Assembly: GCF_000003815.2 (NCBI RefSeq)
Contig: NC_049984.1
Location: forward strand, 2,314,936-2,378,935
Source of the DNA: Branchiostoma floridae
Lineage: Eukaryota; Chordata; Leptocardii; Amphioxiformes; Branchiostomatidae
Direction: 5' to 3'
DNA length: 64,000 nucleotides
Position 1 is the first letter of the stretch. Each line of letters opens with the position of its first letter. Below the pieces are notes generated by a model. The model was given only the letters and a program-made list of their open reading frames with translations. It did no database searches and was not told where the DNA came from. This document shows, piece by piece, positions 33,151-43,687 of the stretch. The position numbers were made by a program, and so were the translations under genes.

Positions 33151-34167
33151 TTCAGCAGCCACTTGCCTGGTTTTCCCCTTTCAGAAATAAAGGTATTGTA
33201 AACATCAGCAGGCGCAGCAATACCAAAAATTATTTATCCCTTATTCAGAGCCTCACACATATAGATTATTATTTTCATTTCAAAACGAGGGAATGTAGAA
33301 TACTTAACAAGAACAACATAAAGTAGTTAGCTTGCAAGTCAAAGGTCAGAGTTTGCTCACCCCACCTTAGGAAATGACATCATTAACTCGTGACGTAAAT
33401 GGAAAATGTAGGCGTACACAACTTTTTCTTACTTTCAAGGATTTCAGTGATATCCTTACAAACTTGTATCAGTTTCACGTCGATAGAACTTTCGTAAAAC
33501 CTTGTCAAAGTCGCACTGTCCACAGAAAGCGAAAGTCACGCTGCGATCTTTTCAAACTTGTTTGTTTGTTTCCCATGATTCTCTGCGCACACCGAACGCA
33601 AAGCATCCTGGGATTTCTCAAATTCTCTCCTGCGTTGTTTGACCGAAGGATAGAGCTTTTTTCTCCTCTGAGTTTTGTGTCTTTTTCGCGATTTAAGGCG
33701 AAACAGGGCCAACATTTCCCACCCGACAGTTTCCCGAGGACCTTGTGCGGCCATTCCGACTGTCTGGACCCGTCTGGGCGGTCACTAGGTGCAATTTTGG
33801 GCAGTTTTTTTCCGCAGAGAGCGGGCGGGCGCTATGTTGATGGCGGCAGCTGATCTTACTGACAGCTCGCAGGACAGTTCTTCAATGTTTTCCTCCTCCG
33901 TCTGCAGAATAGCCTCGCGAATAAGTCTGAAGGAAACACGACATAAAGGACAGAGAGCCCTTCCGAGCAGTTTTAGCGGGAAGAACTTCAGCAGTTGCGA
34001 GCCGTGTTCGAGTAGCTCCTGCTAAACTGTAAACCAAACACAGGAACTCAAGTTTGACTTTGACTGTCTGAAGCAGAAAAGGGCGGTCCGGATTTCAAGA
34101 CTACTGCTCCGTCTTACAGGAACTCTTATTTTGCGTGTCTGCTGGTTGAATCGGACGCCAAGACGTC

Positions 34168-37100
34168 ATGAAGCTTCTGGAGAACTCTTTCTTTGAGGGG
34201 TTGAAATGGGTTTTGTGTGTGGAGATGGGGGATAGGGGGATTTTTGGAAGGGGGGGGAAAATTTGTGAGAGGGGGTTTTTTTTTTTTCTTGCGTTAGAGC
34301 TAGGGGGGGGGGGGGGGGGGGGGAAACAAACGACCTGGCAAATAAATGTGGCCCAGAAAGCACCTTTGTGGTGAAAAATGTGTAGACAGACACTATGATA
34401 TGTATAGGAGCATAATGTCGGTGAAAATACTGTTTATTGTAAGAAACTACAGAAATATAGTCCAATTTTGTTTGTATACTTGTTCTAGTCAACGGTTAAT
34501 GGTTAGGGAAACTTGGGCTTGGTTTTGATGCTAGTTGTCTAACCAGTTTCCAGTGGGTTGCACAGGGGGAATCTGCTAAGGGTAATCTTCTGTGAAATCT
34601 TACTTTACATGTTTCCTGACGCTGTGAGGGTGTTTTGTTGCTGTGTGACGTGAGCTCACTTGTATGGGATCGGATGACAGAGCGTTATTTATAGCACAGC
34701 AAAATAAGTCATATATTTTCCCCACCACTTTGTTAAACTGCTGTAAAACATGTATTTTTGATCACACACCAAACATACATAGGGAATTTCTGGACGTAAA
34801 AAGAGAAGAAAGGCTTTAAGTTAGCTGACAAATGGTGATGTCATTGTTCCCCTGTAAAGCCCAGACAATGCAGGGGTTTCAGGTTACCCGTTTGCATTAA
34901 CTGCGTACCTGGTCAGGTGGGCTGACCATAGATTAACACTTAATCAGGAGCACTAAGTAGTGCAGACTATGATGTAGACGGTCCAAAGGTTGTGATCATT
35001 CAGATCTTTTGGTCACGTTTACTGTTATGTAGATCAGCTAATATTGGTGTAGACTTGACTTGTCTTGAGGGAAAGGACAGACACTTCTTTTTGCTCTAGT
35101 TACACTGTAGAATGTTGGCCCTGCCATGATAGGATTAGGTGCATAGTTTCTGAGTTAAAGTAACTTAAACCTCTGTAGTGGTACAGGCTATGAGTATGAC
35201 ATGAGTGTAACTGATCAAAAAGCAAGAATCATGCCTTTTTAGCATTATACTAACTTATACTTTATACATTGTATGATCACAAAGTGATTCCCAGCATAGC
35301 CATTACAAAGACTGCTGTGCCTTTTGATTTTATGAGCTGGGTCCATGTCAAGGGAGCACCATATACTCAAAAGTTTTCTTAAAACTAATTTTTTTAATTT
35401 GTAGCCTTCAGAAGTGCTGTTTCTAGCCTTTTGAAGACCAAATTTTATTAAACAAAGCCACTTTTTTTACCTTGAATACAAGAACAGCAGAAAAATCCCC
35501 TAAGCTGGTCGAGAGCAAAGTCCCTAAGTCACATTGTCTGGGATACAAACACTGCAAGGGGCTCCATACACTCAGCTGTTCTGTCAAGAACCCCATATTT
35601 GCATGAATCCTTTCCTTACGTCGTCCTATGTTTCACCCAGACTGGAGAGTTACTCCTGCAAGATAGCTGTGGAGCTTGTGGTCCTTAAAAAGCTCCATAA
35701 AAAACATGTTAAGTAGTGCACAACTGCTATGTGAACTTGACTGGTATCAACCCTTCCTCACATAATGCCCTTTTCCCCCAGACTGGAGAGTTACTCCTGC
35801 AAGATGGCGGGGAACGACAAGCGGCTGTTCAAGCTGCTAAGTCAGGAGGGTGGGGGAGGACCCAACGAGCTTCAGGCGCTCTCCCCGCCCCAGACCATGT
35901 CCGTCAGCCCCAGCCGCGCCTACAGTCGCAGTACCAGCGACGAGGGGGAGGGGCCGCTCTGCGACACATGCAGCAGGAAAACCATCTTCTACCTGATCGG
36001 CACTCTCAACACGTCATTCGCACCTGACTATGACTTCAGGTAGAGTAGATTTTTCCTTTGAGTAAAGACTACAGTAGAGTAGAGTATAGTAAAGTAGAGT
36101 ATAGACTACAGTCGCAGTACCAGCGACGAGGGGGAGGGGCCGCTCTGCGACACATGCAGCAGGAAAACCATCTTCTATCTGATCGGCACTCTCAACACGT
36201 CCTTCGCACCTGACTATGACTTCAGGTAGAGTTGTCTTTTCCTTCAAGTAGAGTACAGACTACAGTAGAATAGAGTATAGACCACAGTAAAGTATAGACC
36301 TGTAGATCTGGTACAGGCCAGGTAGGAAAATCATCTTCTGCCTGATCGGCATGCTCAACACATCCTTCACAGCTGACTATGATTTCAGGTGGGCAAGAGA
36401 GAAGTTTACATATTGTTTTTTCCTTCAAGTAAAGTAAAGTACAGTAGAGTAGGGTAGATCAGGTATAGGCCAGGCAGAAAAATCATCTTTTACCTGATCT
36501 GCACACGCAACATGCACCTGACTACCACTGGAAAGAATTTCCCTGATACAATGAACTTATAAACAATGTGCATAGCATCTGTCATCTCTGTCACAACCAG
36601 TGGATAATAGTTTAAGAGCTAAACTGGATTGATAGTACTTTCACCTTTCTTTGCAGATGGGGCACAGGTACCTGTAAAAATGCCTGTCCAATTCTGCTTT
36701 TAATATGTATATGTAGATGGTATTTAGAGCCCTGTATCTTCCAATCTAACTAACAATATTACCATTTCCCCCTGTAGTGATGCGAAGAGCCATGAGTTCA
36801 GCCGTGAGCCCAGCCTGCAGTGGGTGACCAACACCATCGACACCCAGCTGTCCATGGGTCTGGGGGACAAGTACACAGTGCTGCGGCCCCAGCTCTGGGC
36901 TACCATAGACAAGGAGATCACACTCGCAGACTGTGACATATACAGGTAAGCATTAACACTATAGGAGATCACACTCGCAGACTGTGACATATACAGGTAA
37001 GTCCACACCAATTTGATTTTGGGTTCTCAATTGGAACAAGTCATGATTCAAGTCCAGTTTGTCAAGGTCTGACCTTCGGTTTTAGAAATACTTCCTGTAC

Positions 37101-39286
37101 ATAAATCAGTTATCATTACATATAATAAAATTGCATATTGGCATAAATTTTACATGTAATTGAAAAAGATATATACATGCAAAATTATGTATGGTCAGCA
37201 CTGCAGTTAAATTTTGCAAGCTACTCTATTTCCCTCCCAACGGCCAAAAATTACTGATTGCAATATTAAAAGGATTCGCAGCAGATACGAGCCAAGAACA
37301 AAAACAAACAAACAATTTTTGATCAAACAGTAGCTGATCCCCAACTGTACTGACATGAGGTGGTCCCACTGTCCCCTCCACCATCCCTGGTATGTGGGAC
37401 ATGTTGTGTCCCTCCTGACTGCACTATTTCTAACCTGCCACTGATGGGTTTAGCGGTCATGTCCGTGCTGCGTCTCATGTTACACATGGTTGTCATGGTG
37501 TTGCTAGGGCAGAGACAGGGAGGCTGATCAGCAGGTTTGTCTTCCGGATCCGTCCTTCCGTCCTAGGGTGGAAATTGCTTGTTGGGACGGAAGAAAATTT
37601 CACTCAGTCAGTCCAAAAACCTGAACTTCTTGACATAACATTAATGATAATGTATTTTCCTAGGCATAAAATGATACACATAGCTTTGCAAATTAACAAG
37701 ATGAGCTCCTAAACAATGAGAGGGACAGAAAAAATTTTAAGCTGGAAACAGCCCTGGTGTTCAGTTCAATCTTATATTATGAGGAGGTACTACTGAACCT
37801 CTAAATCTTTACCCCCATTGCAAAGCTGGATTGGTTGGATTTGTTTTGGTCAAAAAGGCTGGAGGTTTGCCATAGCGGACAGCCCCGAGTGCATGCATGT
37901 AAAACACTAGTATGTTAAAGCGCTATTTATGTGTTGATTTCTACCATGTACTGACTGTTGTGTTGCCCCCCTCCCCCAGCTACAACCCTGACCTGACCTC
38001 TGACCCGTACGGAGAGGAGGGGTGCGTGTGGTCCTTCAACTTCTTCTTCTACAACAAGAAGCTGAAGAGGATCGTCTTCTTCACCTGCAGGGCCGCCAGG
38101 TGAGACGGAGACAATTTTTTAATAGTTTTTTAATGGGTTTGTTCATAGCAAGGCCATTTGACCACTTTAACTTATAGCCATTGAAGTTAGGTACCTTTCA
38201 CTTCTACTTTATTTGTTTTACTGGGGTTATACACTCAGATCAAAGCTTGACCTGTTTTATTAGTGATATATTATTCAAAGAGATAGCGGTGAACATTGCT
38301 TTTGAACTTGAAGGCATGAAGATTGCATGCAGGAGGTAAACAGTTGTAGTCTAGAGGGTTCTATAGTTTGGCAGTCTGAGGAAAGAAATTTGCTGCAGAA
38401 AAACTTTGAGACTAGTAATTGAACTGTAGAAAACAGACTTTAAACCACTACAAGACAAGTCAGTCTTGCAAAATGAAGGAATGTGGGTGTCTCAGCAATA
38501 CTAAGCAATGCATGTTGTTCCCTTTAGTCTGTCTGCCCAGCCAAGTGTTACGGACTCAGGCCTGGGCCATGACCTGAGTTTGTTTGTTTGTTTGTTTGTC
38601 ATAACTGTGTGTGTTTCCCCCCAGCTTGTCAGCCCAGCCCAGCGTGACAGACTCCGGCCTGGGCCATGACCTGAGTTTTGATGAGGGGGATGAAGAGGAC
38701 ATGATGGAGTGTCGTGGGGGCAGCCAGGAGGTCGAAAGGTCAGTACAGGATTGAGAATCGTTCCCCTGAAATGTATAGACGTGGGAGGATTTTCCTCCTG
38801 TTAAAATGTGTAAAAATGTTACCATGAAAAAGTTGTTGAAGTTCTGGACAAAGCTTTAGATCTTGAGTTGAGTTTGAGTACGTTTATTGTGCTATTAGCT
38901 TATTGAGCTAATCTTCCAGGGCTCATAAAAACACACAGTATATACAAGTAGATAGACAGATACCATAAGATACACTTAACTGATCAGATGTACATACAAA
39001 TACATACATTAAGTCTAAAAGTCATGAGGTCAGAGGGTTATATACACTGAAAACATTATGAGCCTTAGAAATGGTCTTCTTAAACAAGTGTTTATCAGAG
39101 ACAATCTTTAAATTTCTGGGTAGCAGATTCCACAGTTTAATTGATCTGTAATTCTTAACTTAGACTTAAAATATTTTGATTCAATAAAGACTTTAGCAAC
39201 TTGTGCTCTATGATTACTATTTAGGTTATTTACGTTTATGTGTTGTTTATGTTGGCAGGTGGTCCCCTGAAAATGACATGGACTGA
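34168..39286 (+). CDS. MAF1: MAF1, repressor of RNA polymerase III transcription
   Basis: Exons: 34168-34250, 35782-36039, 36778-36945, 37980-38099, 38625-38738, 39259-39286. The total is 771 nt, or 256 residues, the length of human MAF1. Recognisable segments are MKLLENS at the start, [64 protein letters not shown] and [15 protein letters not shown], followed by an acidic tail ending in ENDMD. MAF1 binds and inhibits Pol III downstream of TORC1. All junctions are GT-AG except exon 1, where AG at 34249-34250 is followed by a G run instead of GT; the split Arg codon still fits. Exon 1 is less conserved and lies in a stretch without C, so sequence error is likely. Exons 2, 3 and 5 have partial tandem copies. 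It is head-to-head with the RBCK1/SHARPIN-like gene and convergent with CYLD. Confidence 0.93.
35625..35680 (+). repeat. Partial upstream copy of MAF1 exon 2
   Basis: The acceptor and first codons of exon 2 (ACTGGAGAGTTACTCCTGCA) appear about 140 bp before the real exon, then diverge. No matching donor follows. Confidence 0.7.
36100..36535 (+). repeat. Decaying tandem copies of the MAF1 exon 2 3' end
   Basis: Three copies of the exon 2 end follow the real exon. The one at about 36105-36226 is nearly exact, with its GTAGAG donor. The one at about 36324-36391 is diverged but still reads through to a GT donor. The one at about 36470-36527 is degraded. Short AGTAGAGTATAG-type runs link them. Confidence 0.8.
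36963..37001 (+). repeat. Exact copy of the MAF1 exon 3 3' edge and donor
   Basis: The last codons of exon 3 and the GTAAG donor (the block ending TGTGACATATACAG|GTAAG) are repeated without change about 51 bp downstream. Confidence 0.85.
38525..38600 (+). repeat. Copy of the MAF1 exon 5 5' edge
   Basis: An acceptor-like TTTAG followed by a diverged copy of the first exon 5 codons lies about 100 bp upstream of the real exon and runs into a (TTTG)n tract. Several changes are synonymous (for example ACA to ACG, TCC to TCA). Confidence 0.75.
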
Positions 39287-41300
39287 GCCAGAAAGCTACC
39301 ATGTGTTAGGAGTTATGCCAGGTGCAGGTCACACGGTGGACACTAGGGGGGCTTCTGAACACTGGCACGGATGGTTCTCTGCAGCTTGTGTCAGTGAAAG
39401 CTGTGGAGTGCAGGAGTACCTTAATGATAGATACGTTTGTACATGTACTTTGCTTGAGTGCAGCTTCCTGGAAGTTTGACATATCATATCGTTTCGCACT
39501 TTTGAAGTTATTTTAGACGAAAGCTCACGTAAAATGTGTTGCCTCTTGAGATGGTGATGACAAAGAGTTTTCTGAAGATTTTGTTTAATTTTTACCGCAC
39601 CAGTAGTTTCATGTTTTCATTCTATTTCAAAGACTCTTAAAGGCTAATAAGGAGCCCAGAAGCAGAAGTGATAGGGAAACTGTACAGGTAAAGAGGCAGT
39701 TTTGGTTAAAGCTGGTAGAAACAACATAAAAGTGATGTACATGTATGTAGATCAACAGTAAGCAGCCCTATAGTTCAGGGTCTTGATGGTGTGTTGTCTA
39801 TGCCACACATTTGCATTCATCGTTTTCTTTGTCAAGTTTTATTTTTTCGTTTTGTGTTTTATATGTTTAGAGGTAAGGAAAGATTTAGTGAAACATTTAG
39901 GATGTCCTGTTGCTTGCTATTGAAAAGTAAGCTTGGTTGTACACTACAATAGGTTTTGTAGACTTTGTATAAAAAGTTAGCCCAGTCACTGTCAACCCAA
40001 GTCAGTATTGTTCTGTTTGCTACATGTCTGTCTTCACTGTCTGCACCTTTTTCCATGTCTGTCCTCACTAAAGCAAACAAAACTCTTCTGTAGCTTTTCT
40101 AGGTCTTAGATTCTACATTTTTAACACAAATCCTCAAAATCAGTTTTCATTTTGAACAAAAATCAGAAAAAGGCTTCATAACTTGATTCAATCCATAAAA
40201 ATTTTCAGTCTCTATTGCTTTACTAGAGATGTATATGGGTACAAAACAAACAGGCTGATTGAAGGTGTATATATTATATATAGTGTCAGTGTCTTCTGTC
40301 CTGTACTTAAACTTGAAAGCGAGAAGGAATGCAGTACTCCGTATGTGTACATAACTCTGGACAGGGCTGGACTAAGGGAAAGAAGCTGCTTTTGTTTGCT
40401 GTATGGAAATAAAACCTTTTTTTATACAAAAGAATGGTTATGTGTTGTGATGACTGTCCTTTGCATTGGAGAGATATTCAGCCTTGTCAAAACAAGGCGG
40501 CAGGCGGCGATTTTAGCCGCCTACTTACATTTTTCCAGCCGGCTACTTTGGGGTAGAATGTCAGGAAATAAAAGTTTAAGTCCAGTGCTCCCCGTTACAC
40601 AATCCTCCAGCAATTTGTTTTGATAAATCTCTGGCAGTTTTCTGATAGTTGGCCCCCGGTTAGGGGTCATAGCGGGGAACCTATGCCGAATTTTTTGAAA
40701 TTCAGGATTTTTTTGTCAGTTCAAAGTTTAAAGAGAACAATAAAAGTTACCCAAAATACACCCCCAAACCATATTTAGGGGTCTAAATTAAAAAATATTC
40801 CGCTACGCGCCTTGCCTGCTACTTTCATATATTAGCCCCCTACTCTAAAAGTTTGTGACAAGGCTGGATATACTAGCAAACATGTACAAGTCACCACCTC
40901 TACATGTGCATATGAAGCACAGAACAGAATGAACTATAATTCAATCTAGAACGGCAACATTTTTGGGAAATACAGAATGACTGTTCTCCCTGTAACACTC
41001 ACATGGTATTATGCCCCACAAAAAAAAAGGGCCATTCTACACCGGCTTGCTTTTTACTGGGACAGACAAATTTAATTTATGCAATTCAAATTGTGATAGT
41101 AAATGTTTTCTGAAGCTATTTGGCATACAATGATATTGTTCTTGACAAAATCAGTTTCTTTATCTGAAATAAAACTTATAAGGACTTTAAACGATGTAAA
41201 TTGTATCTCTGTAATATACTTTGCCTCTTCCCTCATGACCTCAATGAAAAGCGGCCTGCAGGCCAATTTGAGCTTTCATGAATAAACAAAGGTTCAAACA
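39287..41300 (+). other. Probable MAF1 3' untranslated and intergenic region
   Basis: No second gene is supported here. AATAAA motifs in + orientation occur near 40410, 40572 and 41281, and any could end a MAF1 transcript. The 146-codon + frame at 40183-40623 has no recognisable domain. Confidence 0.35.
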
Positions 41301-41439
41301 AACAAAATAGATTTGACATGGTAATTTTTAATGAAGTGGTCTTGGGCAGCTTTGACTATTTTAGTCACTGAAACCCTATAATAAAATATGAAGTACATGT
41401 ACAAAATGTAATTGAAGTCATACTGAAATGGGATTCAAG

Positions 41440-41850
41440 TAGTTAGCAGCATCCTCCTACACACGGCCCCAACGGCTAGCTAACTGCCTATTGGGGCCCT
41501 GCTGTCTGGTGGCCCACCAGCAGTTACTGTGATTGTCGCCACAAACCAGCTGTCAGCCAATCAGAGAATAGGCCTTTCTTGGGCTTTCTGTTTACGAAAG
41601 CCATCTCGCAAAGGCCGCTGGGAAGCTATCAGCCAATCATGTTACGTCTTACATAGCTCCATCCTCCTACGCCCGATCCCCAATGGCTGACTGCCCATAT
41701 AAGGGTAAGCTCATTAATATTTATAAGCAGGGCATTCAGTAACTGATCTGAGTGCACCAGACAGCAGAGGTGACCACAAGGAGTTTCGACACGACTGTGG
41801 TCCCTCTGCATAGGAGAATGAGTTAGCAGTTGCATGCTAAAGAACTGCAA
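41440..41850 (+). promoter_or_regulatory. Promoter-like segment without an attached gene
   Basis: Two CCAAT boxes (AGCCAATCA at about 41554 and 41631) precede two TATA-like sequences (CCATATAAGG about 41695, TTTATAAG about 41720) on the + strand. A direct repeat around CATCCTCCTAC (about 41452 and 41660) frames the region. No ORF follows. It could be a solo LTR or the promoter of a non-coding RNA. Confidence 0.3.
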
Positions 41851-43246
41851 CTGGTATAAAATCAGACTGCAGCTGTCTTAATGTACACATGTATAATACA
41901 AGATTCTGAGAAATGGAACAGCAGTGGGTTGATCTTGTAACAGGTGTCTGTTTTTAATAATTTACACGTAATAAAACAATAACACATGTATTTCAGTTTC
42001 ATATTGCAAATCAAAAGCATGCCTGCTATGTACAGCAAAATATACACATTTGTACATAGCATTAAGCATTTAAAACACAAACGTGTAACGTTACTATTTT
42101 ACTAGCGATTCTTGAGTATCTAGATATACATACATTGTCTTTACAAAGCAGCGTAAAAGCTTTGTTAGGATTTTCAAATGAATACAAAATAACGTATCTT
42201 TGCATTGTACTTAACAACTAAGGTCAAAATATGGGGAAAATGGTTCATCATATATGGTACATTGTACATACAAAAATTATGTAAAATGGATAGTAGAATA
42301 GTGTTACTACTGTTGAATCTTGTAAGTTGTAACCTCAAGAATGAAAACCTTCTATAACACATTCTATAACCCTTTCCGTTTTTTAAACTCTTGACATTTC
42401 AAAATTTCCGCAACATTAAAGTTATACAAAAAATTGAGTCCTTTTTGTAACTTTTTACAAAAGAAAATGAAGGAACGGAAGAACCATCTTCTATTTACAC
42501 AATTGTGGGCACCTATATGTATGTTGCACACATTTGCAGAGATTGGATTACATACAATAATAATTATTTCAATACCAGCAGAATTTGTCATTTCTAATGC
42601 TGCTGTAACATTTAGGACTATGCACATTACTGTGAAATAATAGGCCATTAAATCTTTTTCAAGGTAGCTTCTCTTTTCCAGTATTAGGAGAACATTTAAC
42701 ATATTATGGGAATCAACGTATCCATGTGGACACTGCTCACCAAAAAAACTATCACAAAAAACTATCAAGACATTTATCATTCTCTTTACAATGATACCTT
42801 GCACCCAACAGATATAATCTCTTCCCAGACCTGACTCACCTCACCATAGAAAAGTACTGTACAGCTTGCACATACAGAGGTTCACTAACGAGTAACACCT
42901 TGAATGTTTACGAATCTGGCTTCCAGTCTTCCCCGTGGACGTAGGCTGGGTTTGCTTGTGAGATGCTATGGTCGCAATTGGAAAAAAGGGGCCACGTTGG
43001 GTAGTTCACGGGCTGTTCTATTGCATTTTTGGGTGTGACCCCTGTACATGGCTCTGTAGGACACCTTGCTGGTACCAGGCTATATTCGGGCACGGTTTAT
43101 TTTCGGATGTGGCACAATCATGAAAATACCAATAGGTGCCCCTGCGGTAGTCTGATTAAATCTCGCTTATAGCAGCCTGACCAACATCCAGCCAGTCTCC
43201 TCTGCGGGGAGGGGCCAGTTACAGCCATTGACAGCAGAGTTTGTGT

Positions 43247-43408
43247 TACTGTAAATGCAGAAACTTTTGCGGTGGCTCAATGTTTGCAGTTTTCGCGGTG
43301 GCTGCTTCACCGCGAACTTAAGACCACCGCGAACATTTTTCCATGGAAAAGTTCTTTTTCTCACTACCGCAAAATTAAATCCCTGCAAACTTTAATACAT
43401 TTACAGTA
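43247..43408. mobile_element. MITE with TACTGTAAATGCA end
   Basis: It opens with TACTGTAAATGCA and closes with ACATTTACAGTA, with GCGGTGG and CCACCGCGAAC inverted blocks inside. Same family as 8205-8416. It lies just past the CYLD 3' end. Confidence 0.65.
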
Positions 43409-43687
43409 GTTACACAGACTACCCCTGCAGCATCTGGCAGTCTACTGGCTTCAGACCCGGGCAGGGGCTACATCCCCTGACAGGCCACCGGCGTAGTTGT
43501 GACAGTAGCATAAACAGGCTAATAGGGAGAACAGAATTACCAGACACGTTTATTCGGCGATTTGTTCCTTTGCTTCAACGTACCAGTCTGCGACTGTTGG
43601 TTGCGGGAGCTGTAAGCGGGAGCAAAAAGCCAACAGTCAAACTGCAGCTACCTGCTGCAGTGTAGCGTATGTCTGGTGTGCCGCACA

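Larger units (their letters stand above)
32901..34167. promoter_or_regulatory. Divergent promoter region, RBCK1/SHARPIN-like and MAF1
   Basis: About 1.27 kb separates the two start codons, read in opposite directions. It holds two canonical NF-kB motifs at 33116-33150. The MAF1-proximal half, about 33500-34160, is more GC-rich. No TATA box is obvious. Human SHARPIN and MAF1 are also divergent neighbours. Confidence 0.6.

Noticed and set aside
33374-33853. 159-codon + strand ORF in the divergent promoter region
   Set aside because: No recognisable domain, and it overlaps the promoter and 5' untranslated region expected between two divergent genes.
40183-40623. 146-codon + strand ORF downstream of MAF1
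   Set aside because: It has AT-rich composition, no domain and no splice or homology support; chance openness in untranslated or intergenic sequence is likely.
42364-42804. 146-codon minus ORF in the MAF1-CYLD intergenic region
   Set aside because: It is AT-rich without a recognisable domain and probably lies in or after the CYLD 3' untranslated region.
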